64,000 nucleotides of DNA from JAPXRI01 sp033813635 (GCA_033813635.1 JAPXRI010000007.1:1-64000), one strand, 5' to 3'; counted from the stretch's first letter, positions 33,746 to 42,872 are shown. A program made the numbers and translations. The notes: generated from the sequence alone by a model not told the origin.

Positions 33746-34030
33746 TTGGCGGAATTATTCGAAGCGCTTATGGTGATCGGGTTTGGTATATCGTGGCCGA
33801 CGTCAATATTAAAATCCTATACGTCGCGCACGGCAAAGGGCAAAAGCGCCGTCTTTCTGGCCTTTGTGATTCTCGGCTACATCTGCGGGATTATCTCAAA
33901 GCTTGTGTCTGGGAAGCTGACATATGTTTTTGTGTTTTACGTGATTAACCTATTAATGGTAAGCGCCGACTTCGCACTGTATTTTCGAAACAGAAAGCTT
34001 GACAGGGAAAGAGAAGAAAACCCCACATAG
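33746..34030 (+). CDS. PQ-loop/SemiSWEET-like small membrane protein
   Basis: 94 residues from TTG 33746, with GAGGAG 9 bases upstream. Three membrane helices: the first with GFGISWPTSILKSY (a PQ-loop-like proline in WPTS), the second LAFVILGYICGIISKL, the third VFVFYVINLLMVSADFALYF. The conserved block SRTAKGKS links helices 1 and 2. The layout is that of SemiSWEET half-transporters, which dimerise to move small sugars or metabolites; the substrate is unknown. Monocistronic. Confidence 0.7.
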   Translation: MAELFEALMVIGFGISWPTSILKSYTSRTAKGKSAVFLAFVILGYICGIISKLVSGKLTYVFVFYVINLLMVSADFALYFRNRKLDREREENPT

Positions 34031-34068
34031 GCACCCCCCGCCTAATTCGCGGGCGGTAAAGGACGATA

Positions 34069-34101
34069 TGCGCGGCTCCCGGTTTCTCCGGAAGCCGCGC
34101 A
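34069..34101 (+). terminator. Hairpin after the PQ-loop gene
   Basis: TGCGCGGCT (34069-34077) pairs with AGCCGCGCA (34093-34101), followed by CGTTTTA. Confidence 0.55.
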
Positions 34102-34152
34102 CGTTTTACCCGGGAACGCTTTATTTTATTCCGGGCTTGGCTTTTGTTATCT

Positions 34153-34200
34153 GTCATGCGCGTTAAAGCTTATGGGGTCATGCGCGTTAAAGCTTATGGA
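34153..34200 (+). repeat. Tandem 24-bp duplication upstream of marR promoter
   Basis: Units 34153-34176 and 34177-34200 (core CATGCGCGTTAAAGCTTATG) are identical except for the last base and end 4 bases before the -35. Confidence 0.8.
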
Positions 34201-34204
34201 TATC

Positions 34205-34254
34205 TTGACATTTGAGGAGGGAGGGGGTATAATACAAAAGTTGCGAATGCAACT
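34205..34254 (+). promoter_or_regulatory. Promoter and operator of the first marR-ABC operon
   Basis: Full consensus TTGACA (34205-34210), 17-base spacer, TATAAT (34228-34233). The 16-bp palindrome AGTTGCGAATGCAACT (34239-34254) sits at the transcription start, a likely MarR site. Confidence 0.8.
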
Positions 34255-34287
34255 AATATTTAGTATTACGGGACAGGGGGGACGGAC

Positions 34288-34746
34288 ATGAATAATATGA
34301 CGGCTTACATGAAGTATATCAATATTATCTCACGCTGCGCGGCGCAGTACCGGAACGAGCGGCTCGAAAACAGCGACCTGAACGGCAGCCAGTGCACATA
34401 TATACTCAACATCTGCAAAAACCCCGGAATATCTCAGGACGAGCTCGCGGACATGATTTACATCAACAAATCAAACGTTACACGCCAGCTCGCGGCGCTG
34501 GAGGAAAACGGCTACATCACCCGGAACCTCTGCGAGACGGACAGGAGAGTAACCGAGGTCTACCCGACGCAAAAGGCACTCGATATCCTGCCGCATATAA
34601 GAGAGCTGCTGCGCACCTGGAACGAATACATAACCTCAGATCTGACTGAGGAGGAAAAGCAGCAGTTCTTTACGCTGCTCGAGCGGATTGCGGACAAGGC
34701 GAAGCTCTATGTCAAAAACGCGGGGAAGAAGAAAAATACGCTATGA
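34288..34746 (+). CDS. MarR family regulator of ABC exporter
   Basis: 152 residues with a central winged HTH: GISQDELADMIYINKSNVTRQLAALEENGYITR and the wing DRRVTEVYPT. A G-rich ribosome site precedes the ATG. It overlaps the first exporter gene by 4 bases (ATGA) and has a consensus promoter with a palindrome at +1, so it is probably an autorepressor that senses an exporter substrate. Confidence 0.9.
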   Translation: MNNMTAYMKYINIISRCAAQYRNERLENSDLNGSQCTYILNICKNPGISQDELADMIYINKSNVTRQLAALEENGYITRNLCETDRRVTEVYPTQKALDILPHIRELLRTWNEYITSDLTEEEKQQFFTLLERIADKAKLYVKNAGKKKNTL

Positions 34747-36449
34747 AAAGACTGATCGAATATATCAAGCCCTATGCCGGTGTCATAAGTCTCCAGTTTG
34801 TTATCAAGTTCACCGGGACAATTATGGACCTGTTTATACCCTGGCTTTTATCGTACATAATCGACGACGTTGTACCCACCAAAAACATTAAAAGCGTGTT
34901 TATCTACGGCGGACTGATGACGGTCTGCGCGATAATCGCGGTTTGGTTCAACATAATCGCGAACCAGATGTCGGTCAAGACCTCGAGGAACATAACGGAA
35001 AAATACCGGCACGACCTGTTCCGCAAAATATCGTACCTCTCAAGCCGCCAGACCGACGCGTTCACCCTCCCGTCGCTGATATCAAGGCTTACGTCGGACA
35101 CCTACAACGTCCACCAGATGGTCGACAGAATGCAGCGCCTCGGCGTCCGCGCGCCGATCCTGCTGCTGGGCGGAATCATTGTGACGATGACGCTCGAGCC
35201 GGTGCTGACCCTTGTACTGCTGTTCATTCTGCCGGTTCTGGGTTATGTGGTCTACATAGTCTCGAAAAAAGGCATCGGGCTCTACAGCGGCGCCCAGACA
35301 GCCTCTGATACCCTTGTCAGAAAGGTTCAGGAGAGCATGACCGGCGTGCGCGTTATCAAAGCGCTGTCAAAAACGGAGTATGAGAAGAGCAAATTCGACG
35401 AGGCCAACTCGGAGCTTGTGAGAAGGGATAAAAAAGCGCAGAATCTGATGGCTGTTACAAACCCGGCGATGAATTTTCTGCTGAATTTCGGGCTTACTGC
35501 GGTTATCGTGGTGGGCGCCTACCGTGTAAACGCAGGGGTAACGCAGCCGGGCAAGGTTATCGCATTTTTGAGTTATTTTACGATTATTCTAAACGCTCTG
35601 TTAATGGTGTCGAGGCTTTTCGTGATGTATTCAAAGGGTGCGGCGAGCGCGAAGCGTATCGCCGAGGTCCTTGACACACCCGAGGATATGGCGCAATTCG
35701 GCGCGAATCATGTCGAAAACGGGTACCATATTGAGTTCAAGCAGGTGCATTTTTCGTACAATAAGGTGCGCGACAACCTGTCGGACATCAACTTTGCGCT
35801 TAAAAAGGGCGAGACGCTCGGGATCATCGGCCCGACGGGCAGCGGCAAGACGACGGTAATCAACCTGCTGCTGCGGTTCTACGATGCCGATTCCGGCGAG
35901 ATACGAATAAACGGGGACGACATCCGGAGCATTCCCCAGGAAACGCTGCACACGATGTTCGGCGTCGTTTTCCAGAACGATTTTCTGTTCGCGGACACGA
36001 TCCGCGAGAATATAAACTTCGGCCGCGGGCTTTCGGACGAGAAGATCGAAGAGGCGGCGGAGGCGGCGCAGGCGGATTTCGTTAAGGAAAAGGAAAACGG
36101 CTTTATGCATTTGCTGACCGTCAAGGCCGCAAACCTGAGCGGCGGGCAGAAGCAGCGAGTGCTGATCGCCCGCGCGCTGGCGGCGGACCCGGAGATTCTG
36201 CTGCTGGACGACTGCTCGAGCGCGCTGGACTACCTGACCGACGCCGCGCTGCGCAGGGCGCTGTACAGGAAATTCAAGGACACGACGATAATAATCATCG
36301 CGCAGCGGATAAGCTCAATCATGAACGCCGACAAGATCATTATGCTCGACGACGGAAAGATCATCGGCTACGGGACGCACGAGGAGCTGCTCGCCCGCTG
36401 CGAGAGCTACCGAGAAATCTACGACACCCAGATGTCGGAGATAGGATAA
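34743..36449 (+). CDS. ABC exporter half-transporter, degenerate-site subunit
   Basis: 568 residues: six membrane helices (about 15-310) fused to a nucleotide-binding domain (about 335-568). Walker A GPTGSGKT, Q-loop VVFQNDFLF and signature LSGGQKQR are intact. The Walker B glutamate is Asp (ILLLDDCSSALD) and the H-loop His is Gln (IIIIAQRISS), so this subunit's own ATP site cannot be a normal hydrolysis site. This is the first partner of a heterodimer with the next gene, as in BmrCD or TM287/288-type multidrug exporters. Confidence 0.92.
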   Translation: MKRLIEYIKPYAGVISLQFVIKFTGTIMDLFIPWLLSYIIDDVVPTKNIKSVFIYGGLMTVCAIIAVWFNIIANQMSVKTSRNITEKYRHDLFRKISYLSSRQTDAFTLPSLISRLTSDTYNVHQMVDRMQRLGVRAPILLLGGIIVTMTLEPVLTLVLLFILPVLGYVVYIVSKKGIGLYSGAQTASDTLVRKVQESMTGVRVIKALSKTEYEKSKFDEANSELVRRDKKAQNLMAVTNPAMNFLLNFGLTAVIVVGAYRVNAGVTQPGKVIAFLSYFTIILNALLMVSRLFVMYSKGAASAKRIAEVLDTPEDMAQFGANHVENGYHIEFKQVHFSYNKVRDNLSDINFALKKGETLGIIGPTGSGKTTVINLLLRFYDADSGEIRINGDDIRSIPQETLHTMFGVVFQNDFLFADTIRENINFGRGLSDEKIEEAAEAAQADFVKEKENGFMHLLTVKAANLSGGQKQRVLIARALAADPEILLLDDCSSALDYLTDAALRRALYRKFKDTTIIIIAQRISSIMNADKIIMLDDGKIIGYGTHEELLARCESYREIYDTQMSEIG

Positions 36450-36467
36450 CGAGAGGAGGCGGTTTTT

Positions 36468-38291
36468 TTGCAGATGCGTCAAATGCAGCCCCGCGGCCGC
36501 GGAAGTATCAACCTGCGCGACGACCCGGGCTTCAAGCCGAAGCTGAAAAAAACCTACATACTGCTCCGGCTCTGGAAATACCTTTACCGCTATAAATGGC
36601 TGCTGCTGGCGGCTTTTGTGCTTACGGTCGGCAGCAATCTGTTCGCCCTGATCGGCCCGTTTCTGTCGGGCTACGCGATAGACGCTATCCAGCCCGGAAA
36701 GGGACTTGTGGTGTTTCCGACGGTGTTCAAATACGCGGCGCTGATGCTCGTTTTTTACATCGCCTCGTCGTTGATGGGCTATATTTTGTCCCTGACAATG
36801 ATAAAGCTCAGCCGCGGGGTCGTATACAGCATGAGGAAGGATCTTTTCAACAAGCTCGCGTCGCTCCCGGTCGGCTTTTTCGACAGGCACCAGACCGGCG
36901 ACGTGATCAGCGTTATCTCGTATGACGTGGACACGATAAACATGTCGCTCTCAAACGATCTTCTGCAGATCTGCACAAGCGTGATTACGGTGATCGGCTC
37001 GTTTATAATGATGCTGGACATCTCGCCGAGGCTTGTGCTGGTGTTCGCGCTGACGATCCCGCTCTCCGTCATCATAACGCGCTATATGACGAAAAGGGTA
37101 AGGCCCTTATTTCGAGCGCGCTCGGGCAAGCTCGGAGAGCTCAACGGCTTCGTCGAGGAGGCCACCGGCGGGCAGAAGACAACGAAGGCCTATCACCGCG
37201 AGGAGGTCATGCTCGGGCGGTTTGACGAAAAAAACAAAGGCGCGGTCGACGCGTATTTCAAGGCGGACTACTTCGCGTGCATGACGGGGCCGTTTGTCAA
37301 TTTCATCAACAATATGTCGCTCACGCTGGTCAGCGTGTTCGGCGCGATACTCTATATGGGCGGACAGATGTCCCTCGGCAACATCTCGTCCTTCGTCCTC
37401 TATTCGAGAAAATTCTCCGGGCCGATCAACGAGTTCGCAAATATTTTAAGCGAGCTGCAGTCCGCTTTCGCCGCTGCCGAGCGCGTGTTCCGGCTGATTG
37501 ACGAGGAGCCCGAGCCCCCGGACGCGGAGAACGCGGTCGAACTGTCGGATGTCCGCGGGGATGTGGATATCGAGCACGTGAGCTTCGGCTACGACGAGGG
37601 GAAGACGATTATACACGACCTTAACCTGAACGCGAAAAAGGGTACGGTGGTCGCCATCGTTGGCCCGACGGGCGCCGGGAAGACCACGATAATCAACCTG
37701 CTGATGCGTTTTTACGACGCGGACAAGGGCGAGATCCGCGTCGACGGGAACGATATCAAAGAGGTCACGAGGAAAAGCCTGCGCCTGGACTACACAATGG
37801 TTTTGCAGGACACCTGGCTTTTTAACGGCACAATATTCGAAAACATCGCCTACGGGAAGGAAAACGTGACGATGGAAGAGGTCACGGAGGCCGCGAAGGC
37901 GGCGAAAATCCACAGCTTTATTATGGCGCTGCCGAACGGGTACGACACCGTAATCAGCGACAACGGTATCAACATCTCGAAGGGACAAAAACAACTGCTG
38001 ACCATCGCCCGGGCGATGCTTCTGGATTCCAAGATGCTGATTCTGGACGAGGCCACCTCAAACGTCGACACTCAGACCGAGCGGCGCATCCAGAGCGCGA
38101 TGCTCAAGCTGATGAAAAACCGCACCTGCTTCGTTATCGCCCACCGCCTCTCAACAATCCAGAACGCCGACATAATTCTGGTCGTCCGCAACGGCAACAT
38201 CGTCGAGCAGGGCACCCATGCCGAACTTATGGCCGCCCGCGGTTTTTACTACGAGATGTACCACTCGCAAAACATCGCGGTGGAATGCTGA
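36468..38291 (+). CDS. ABC exporter half-transporter, catalytic subunit
   Basis: 607 residues, TTG start with AGGAGG 8 bases upstream (an ATG at 36474 is also possible). A short basic N-terminus precedes six membrane helices (about 45-340) and a nucleotide-binding domain. Walker A is GPTGAGKT, Walker B ILDEATSNVD with the catalytic Glu, and H-loop VIAHRLST. The signature is ISKGQKQ instead of LSGGQ, which is degenerate and complements the defective Walker B of the partner. The heterodimer should thus have one consensus and one degenerate ATP site. Confidence 0.92.
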   Translation: MQMRQMQPRGRGSINLRDDPGFKPKLKKTYILLRLWKYLYRYKWLLLAAFVLTVGSNLFALIGPFLSGYAIDAIQPGKGLVVFPTVFKYAALMLVFYIASSLMGYILSLTMIKLSRGVVYSMRKDLFNKLASLPVGFFDRHQTGDVISVISYDVDTINMSLSNDLLQICTSVITVIGSFIMMLDISPRLVLVFALTIPLSVIITRYMTKRVRPLFRARSGKLGELNGFVEEATGGQKTTKAYHREEVMLGRFDEKNKGAVDAYFKADYFACMTGPFVNFINNMSLTLVSVFGAILYMGGQMSLGNISSFVLYSRKFSGPINEFANILSELQSAFAAAERVFRLIDEEPEPPDAENAVELSDVRGDVDIEHVSFGYDEGKTIIHDLNLNAKKGTVVAIVGPTGAGKTTIINLLMRFYDADKGEIRVDGNDIKEVTRKSLRLDYTMVLQDTWLFNGTIFENIAYGKENVTMEEVTEAAKAAKIHSFIMALPNGYDTVISDNGINISKGQKQLLTIARAMLLDSKMLILDEATSNVDTQTERRIQSAMLKLMKNRTCFVIAHRLSTIQNADIILVVRNGNIVEQGTHAELMAARGFYYEMYHSQNIAVEC

Positions 38292-38316
38292 CAGCCGAGC
38301 GGCATGCGGATTCAGC

Positions 38317-38344
38317 TTGCAGTCCGCTGAAAATTTGTTATAAT
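38317..38344 (+). promoter_or_regulatory. Promoter of greA-like gene
   Basis: TTGCAG (38317-38322), 16-base spacer, TATAAT (38339-38344). Confidence 0.65.
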
Positions 38345-38394
38345 AATAAGCAACAACGCCGGAGCGCGCAAGTAAAAATAGGAAGAAATAAACT

Positions 38395-38898
38395 ATGTAT
38401 GATGAACTGACGGAAGTCGATATTAAAAAGATGCGCGACGAGATCGAATACAGGAGCAATGTTCTGCGGCCGAAGTACCTGGAAGAGGTAAAACGGACAA
38501 GAGCGTTTGGCGACCTGAGCGAGAATTACGAGTATCATTCGGCAAAACGCGAGAAAAACAGGAACGAAAGCCGGATCCGGTATCTCGAAAGGATGATAGA
38601 GACCGCGCGGGTCGTATCCGTGAAATCCAAACCGGAAGAGGTCGGCCTTTTCGACACTGTGGAGCTCTACCTCGAGGAGGACGATGAGGTCCAGATAATC
38701 AAACTCGTCACCACGCTGCGCCAGAACGCGCTGGAGGGGCTGATCAGCATCAAGTCACCGATCGGCAAAGCGCTGCTGGGGCATAAGGTCGGGGATAGGG
38801 TCCGCGTCGAGGTCAGCCCGGATTACAGCTATACCGCCGTGATACGCTCAATAACAAAGGGGACGGACGACGACACGCTGCCTATCAGCGCGTACTAA
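38395..38898 (+). CDS. greA: Transcription elongation factor GreA family
   Basis: 167 residues. The N-terminal coiled coil (about 5-80) carries the conserved AFGDLSENYEYHSAKREK, whose acidic tip stimulates transcript cleavage by RNA polymerase. The C-terminal FKBP-like domain follows (about 90-165, SPIGKALLGHKVGDRVRVEV). Conserved GDLSENAEY reads GDLSENYEY here. It may be a GreA paralogue rather than the only Gre factor. Own promoter and terminator. Confidence 0.9.
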   Translation: MYDELTEVDIKKMRDEIEYRSNVLRPKYLEEVKRTRAFGDLSENYEYHSAKREKNRNESRIRYLERMIETARVVSVKSKPEEVGLFDTVELYLEEDDEVQIIKLVTTLRQNALEGLISIKSPIGKALLGHKVGDRVRVEVSPDYSYTAVIRSITKGTDDDTLPISAY

Positions 38899-38908
38899 AG
38901 CAAAACAA

Positions 38909-38946
38909 AAGCCTGTCGGCAGCCGATGGCCGACAGGCTTCTTTTT
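38909..38946 (+). terminator. Terminator of greA-like gene
   Basis: A 12-bp stem AAGCCTGTCGGC (38909-38920) with GCCGACAGGCTT (38929-38940) and TTTTT. Confidence 0.9.
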
Positions 38947-38975
38947 CGGGTTTTATTTCAAGACAGGCGCGGCTG

Positions 38976-39908
38976 CTATCTCCGGAGCTTTGGCTTGTTG
39001 CTTCTCTGCTGGCGGTACATCTCGCCGGTATCAAGGTAAATCTGGGTGTCGAAATCCTTTTTGCCTTTTTTCAAGTCGATAATCCGTGCGCCCTTGGGGA
39101 AGCCCTCAAGTCCGTAGGGCTGATAGCCGGTGCCGCGGCCGTAGCAGAGCCTTATGCCGCGCAGCGTCCCCTCGAAATCGTTTATATGGTCGTGCCCGAC
39201 AAAGGTGCCGCGCATCGCGCCGGAGCGGACCATTGCGGCAAACAAGCCGTCGTTTAAGTCCGTGGCGCAGACCTGCTCCATATTGAAGCCCTTCGTGCTC
39301 TCGTAATCCCAGACCTCGATGTACTCGGGCAGCGGGATATGGAAAAACGCCAGCTCTCTGTGGCCGGGGGAAAAGGAGGCCGAAGCGTTCCTGTACCACT
39401 GGATCTGGGATGGGTAGAAAATGCCCTGGTGGGAGTCCATAAAAAAGAGAGCCCATTCGGGAGTGCGTTCGTCGCCGACGGTTATGCAATAATTCCCGTT
39501 GCCGTTGACCGGGCCGACCTCGAAAAGGGAGTTTGGCAGCATAAGCAGGATTGAGGCGAACTCTTCTCTTGTCTTAATTTCGCTGTCCGTCCAGCAGCCG
39601 TCGTGGTTACCGAGGACCGGCGCCCAGCGCGCACCGGTTTCGGCGAAAAAATCCCCGAGTTCCAGAAGCGCTTTCCTCGTACCCTGGCCCCAGGCGAGGT
39701 CCCCGGTGATCGTGACCAGGTCGGGCCGGGTATCTTCTATCGCGCGGCGCATCAGCGCGAAGGTCTTTTTGTAGTCGTCGTAAAGGTCGGTGGTGTCAAG
39801 GTGGATGTCGGTAAACTGGCAGATGCGGAAGCTGCCGTCAGTTCTGAAGCTGAAATTTCTCATAATCGATTGCGGTGCGGGCATTTCCCGCGTCGTCTTT
39901 CCTTTCAT
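38976..39908 (-). CDS. Calcineurin-like metallophosphoesterase
   Basis: 310 residues, no signal peptide. All dimetal motifs are present: FTDIHLD (DxH), TITGDLAWG (GD), VLGNHDGCW (GNHD), a lone His in FFHIPLPEY, and FVGHDHINDF (GHxH). The family includes purple-acid-phosphatase-like enzymes with size and aromatic inserts as here. It is 3 bases downstream of an acetyltransferase gene and shares its promoter. The substrate is unknown. Confidence 0.88.
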   Translation of the reverse strand: MKGKTTREMPAPQSIMRNFSFRTDGSFRICQFTDIHLDTTDLYDDYKKTFALMRRAIEDTRPDLVTITGDLAWGQGTRKALLELGDFFAETGARWAPVLGNHDGCWTDSEIKTREEFASILLMLPNSLFEVGPVNGNGNYCITVGDERTPEWALFFMDSHQGIFYPSQIQWYRNASASFSPGHRELAFFHIPLPEYIEVWDYESTKGFNMEQVCATDLNDGLFAAMVRSGAMRGTFVGHDHINDFEGTLRGIRLCYGRGTGYQPYGLEGFPKGARIIDLKKGKKDFDTQIYLDTGEMYRQQRSNKPKLRR

Positions 39909-39911
39909 TTT

Positions 39912-40613
39912 TTATTCCATCAGCCAGGTCAGCGTGTTTGCGGATATCTCAAAGTCGAGCTTTCTGTGGAGCGCAAACGAGGGGGCGTTTGTAAGCTCAA
40001 TCTGCGAATAGGGGACACGGCCCTCTGAGAGCAGGCGGTTGACATAGAACGTCTCCAGCGCGAGGGCGATGCCACGCCGGCGGAATTCGGGCAGCACCTC
40101 GAGCATGCCGATGGAACCCTCGGTGTGCATGCCGATAAAGCCGGCGGGACGGCCGTCTACGAACGCGCCGAACATCACGCCGGAGCGGAGCCGCTCAAGC
40201 TGGTAGTCCTCGTCGTCGGCGTGGGAATAGTGTTCCATGATGAACGGCAGAAAACGCTCGTCCAGCCGCTTTATTTCGGGAGATGGGACGGAGGGCAGGG
40301 GCTCGTTTTTTAAGTATACCGCCTGTCGGCAGGGCATCTGCCCGCGGTACGGGAATTTTTGCAGCACCATTTCTACGGTAAAGCTCTGGTGCGCGACAAA
40401 AAGCTCCGTACTGTCCGCTGCGGCGAGCATGCGGCCGGCGGTTTCCGGGTCGTTCGCGCTCATCATCAGCACGGGACTTAGCGTGTGGCGCAAAAGAACA
40501 CCGCTTTCCGAGACGAAAAGCAGCTCGGCGTTGCCCGAACGGATTGCCTCGACCATGTCCATATGTAATACCGGGTCGCGGGAGAGGGTTTTTAAAGCCA
40601 GGGTCTTGTCCAT
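39912..40613 (-). CDS. GNAT family N-acetyltransferase (C-terminal GNAT)
   Basis: 233 residues taken from ATG 40613 (MDKTLALKTLSRDP). A longer frame runs to 40802 but would start upstream of the promoter found at 40718-40690, so it is excluded. The first ~125 residues form a degenerate N-terminal half; the GNAT fold at about 145-233 shows FGAFVDGRPAGFIGMH, IGMLEVLPEFRRRGIALALE and the final SFALHRKLDFEIS. The ribosome site before 40613 is weak. The last gene partner is the metallophosphoesterase, 3 bases downstream. Confidence 0.7.
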   Translation of the reverse strand: MDKTLALKTLSRDPVLHMDMVEAIRSGNAELLFVSESGVLLRHTLSPVLMMSANDPETAGRMLAAADSTELFVAHQSFTVEMVLQKFPYRGQMPCRQAVYLKNEPLPSVPSPEIKRLDERFLPFIMEHYSHADDEDYQLERLRSGVMFGAFVDGRPAGFIGMHTEGSIGMLEVLPEFRRRGIALALETFYVNRLLSEGRVPYSQIELTNAPSFALHRKLDFEISANTLTWLME

Positions 40614-40925
40614 TGATATCGCCGCAGGGACGCCCAGGCCGACCGGGCTTGAGCGTTTCCGCAAGGCTCCCTTTTTAGTATTATCAGAAAGTATAACATA
40701 CTTCTCTCCGCGATTCAAGTTAACATTTCTTTTTTCAATAAACGCGTCAAGGCTCTGGAAAAAACAAGAAAGCCGTGCTAAACTTATAATAATTACAACC
40801 ATTGCCCTGCGCGTCGTTTGGCAAGCGCAACAGGGCGAACCGGCCGCCGGGTTTGCTTCAATTTTGAGGTCACGGCGGGGAGGACCTGCTTTTAAGTGCG
40901 GATTTTATACGAAGGGGATTGTTTT
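40614..40925. other. Divergent intergenic region, GNAT and dapA
   Basis: It contains the minus-strand promoter of the acetyltransferase at 40690-40718. The dapA side (40800-40910) shows AAGGGG as ribosome site but no clear -10/-35. No other gene is supported. Confidence 0.35.
40690..40718 (-). promoter_or_regulatory. Promoter of GNAT-phosphoesterase pair
   Basis: On the minus strand TTGAAT (40718-40713), 17-base spacer, TATACT (40695-40690). Confidence 0.7.
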
Positions 40926-41819
40926 ATGAATCCGATCAGGGGGATTATCTGCCCGATCATCACGCCGATGAATGAGGACGAGAGCGTCAACGAAAAGGAG
41001 CTCAGGAATCAGGTGAACCGGCTTATAGCCGCCGGGATTCACGGGATATTCGCGTTCGGAACAAACGGAGAGGCCTATATCCTGAGCGAGAACGAGAAGG
41101 AACGCGTGCTCTCCGCAATAGTAGAAGAGGTTGGCGGGCGCGTGCCGGTGTACGCCGGAACGGGCTGTGCGGGGACCGCGGATACAATCCGCCTTTCCAA
41201 AAAGGCGAAAGAGATCGGGGCGGACGTGCTCTCGATTATCACGCCGTATTTCGCGCAGGCCTCGCAGGAGGAACTGACCGCGCACTACGAGGCTGTGGCC
41301 GCCGAGGTCGACCTGCCGATAATATTGTACAACATTCCTGCGAGAGCGGGGAACGCGCTGGCACCGGCGACCGTGGAAAGGCTCTCGGGCGTCTCCAACA
41401 TTGTCGGCGTTAAGGACTCAAGCGGCAATTTCGACACGATCCTGCAGTATCTCGAGCGTACGAAGGACAGGGATTTCGCCATTCTTGCGGGGAACGATTC
41501 GCTGATTCTCTGGACGCTGCTGGCGGGGGGAACCGGGGCGGTATCGGGCTGCGCGAACGTCTACCCCGAAAACATCGTCGGGATCTACAACGCCTTCGCC
41601 GCGGGAGATCCGGAAAAAGCCAGAGCATGCCAGGACGCTATCCGCAGCTTTCGCGGGCTGTTCCGCTACGGAAACTCAATCGCGGTCATCAAGGCCGCCG
41701 TGGGGATGCTGGGATATCCCGTGGGGAAATGCCGCAGGCCGTTCTGCATGCTCCCGGAGGAGGGTCTCCGGGCGATTCGCGAGCTTGTGGGGCAAAACAA
41801 AAGCCTCGGCATAAGATAG
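40926..41819 (+). CDS. dapA: Dihydrodipicolinate synthase family protein
   Basis: 297 residues from ATG 40926 (AAGGGG 8 bases upstream). The TIM-barrel lyase has the Schiff-base Lys in VGVKDSSGNF, the catalytic Tyr in ILYNIPARAG and the substrate loop FAFGTNGEAYIL. In a sporeformer it would supply dipicolinate and lysine by condensing pyruvate with aspartate semialdehyde. GTNGE instead of GTTGE is common in DapA paralogues (NAL/KdgD-like), so a related aldolase function cannot be excluded. No other lysine gene is near. Confidence 0.82.
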   Translation: MNPIRGIICPIITPMNEDESVNEKELRNQVNRLIAAGIHGIFAFGTNGEAYILSENEKERVLSAIVEEVGGRVPVYAGTGCAGTADTIRLSKKAKEIGADVLSIITPYFAQASQEELTAHYEAVAAEVDLPIILYNIPARAGNALAPATVERLSGVSNIVGVKDSSGNFDTILQYLERTKDRDFAILAGNDSLILWTLLAGGTGAVSGCANVYPENIVGIYNAFAAGDPEKARACQDAIRSFRGLFRYGNSIAVIKAAVGMLGYPVGKCRRPFCMLPEEGLRAIRELVGQNKSLGIR

Positions 41820-42027
41820 AGGCGGCGTTGAGTGAATACCGACGTTCGAACGCGCCGGGAGACATGCGATCGCGCAAGCGTTGAAATCTGCACAAAAAAA
41901 GGCGGCTAATACGTGAATAACGCTTGTATCTGCCGTTTTGCGTCTATCAAAATAATGGAAATTGAACAGTCTCGCGTCCGATTGATTTAGGAAAATGACA
42001 ATTGAAACACCGCCGGAGCTGACTATT
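41820..42027. other. Intergenic stretch after dapA
   Basis: It contains a weak hairpin (AAAGGCGGC at about 41898 with GCCGTTTT at about 41933) that may end the dapA transcript. No gene seen. Confidence 0.35.
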
Positions 42028-42067
42028 ATAGGAGCTATTGCAAAACGCGTTTTGCAATAGCTCCTAT
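42028..42067. repeat. 40-bp perfect palindrome
   Basis: The left arm ATAGGAGCTATTGCAAAACG (42028-42047) is followed directly by its exact complement (42048-42067), with no loop. It lies just ahead of a degenerate gene. It could be a fused pair of terminal inverted repeats left by an insertion element, or an unusual terminator. Confidence 0.8.
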
Positions 42068-42074
42068 TGTCAAA

Positions 42075-42844
42075 TGAAGGAGCAAAGCTTGGGAAGCGTT
42101 AAAAAGTTCATCGTTTCGGAATCGGTCGTCGAGACGCTTTTGAAAATTAAAGGGCCGCTGAGATTCATCGAGGTCTGGCTTCCGGCGGGAGCGCCCCCGG
42201 ACAGGCGGAATATCAACGCCGGGGAATTTGGCGTTCAAAAAAGTGCGCGGACATTATCCGTGACAGGCGTGAGACGCTCCCCGAAAGACTCCGCAGGCTC
42301 TGCGATTTTATTTGCGGGACGACGCGTGAGCCGGGCTGGGAGGATATCGCGGGAACGCTTCGGGTTATGTACGCCTTTACCGGCTGGTTTGAAGCCGAGA
42401 GCGCAAGCGTCCGCGGCTTCTGTATAGAGGCGCAGAAATTTTACGGGACGGAGGGAAAAGGCGAGTTCTCCGACGCGGAGCTCTCATGTGCGCTTGAACG
42501 GTACGCCGGGGGGCAGAAAAGCCTTTGACCGCGTGTATCCGGACGGACAGCGGTTATTTGAGCATGTTCTCGTCAACCACATGTTTTACGAGGGCTTCCC
42601 CTATTCCGAAAAACATAAAAATCCGACTGCCTCGTTTACCGCGCTCGCCGCGGTTTACGCTTTTACGCGCTATTGCGCGATCGGGTGTTGCGCGCTGGAA
42701 CCGACGGAAGAAAGACTCGTCGATCTTTTCGCGGCGCTGTTCAGGCTTATTGAGCATTCGGGATTTGACAAAAACGCCTGCATGATACTAAAAAGCCTCA
42801 GATATGACGGCCCGGAAAAACTAAAGCAGCTGGTCTGCGTATAA
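42075..42844 (+). pseudogene. FliB-like lysine-N-methylase pseudogene
   Basis: Three frames hold successive parts of one protein. About 42090-42240 encodes a poorly matched start. About 42215-42525 (another frame) encodes CADIIRDRRETLPERLRRL and MYAFTGWFEAESASVRGF. 42488-42844 encodes the C-terminus, LFEHVLVNHMFYEGFPYSE, a YAFTRYCAIGCCAL stretch and FRLIEHSGFDKNACMILKSL. RDRxxxLxERL, the VN-x-x-FYxxFP block and the late IEH motif are those of flagellin lysine-N-methylase (FliB-type) proteins. The N-terminal cysteine-rich cluster motif of that family is missing. At least two frameshifts; not functional. Confidence 0.6.
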
Positions 42845-42872
42845 ATCCTTCGAAGCTCTGTTGAAATTCTGC

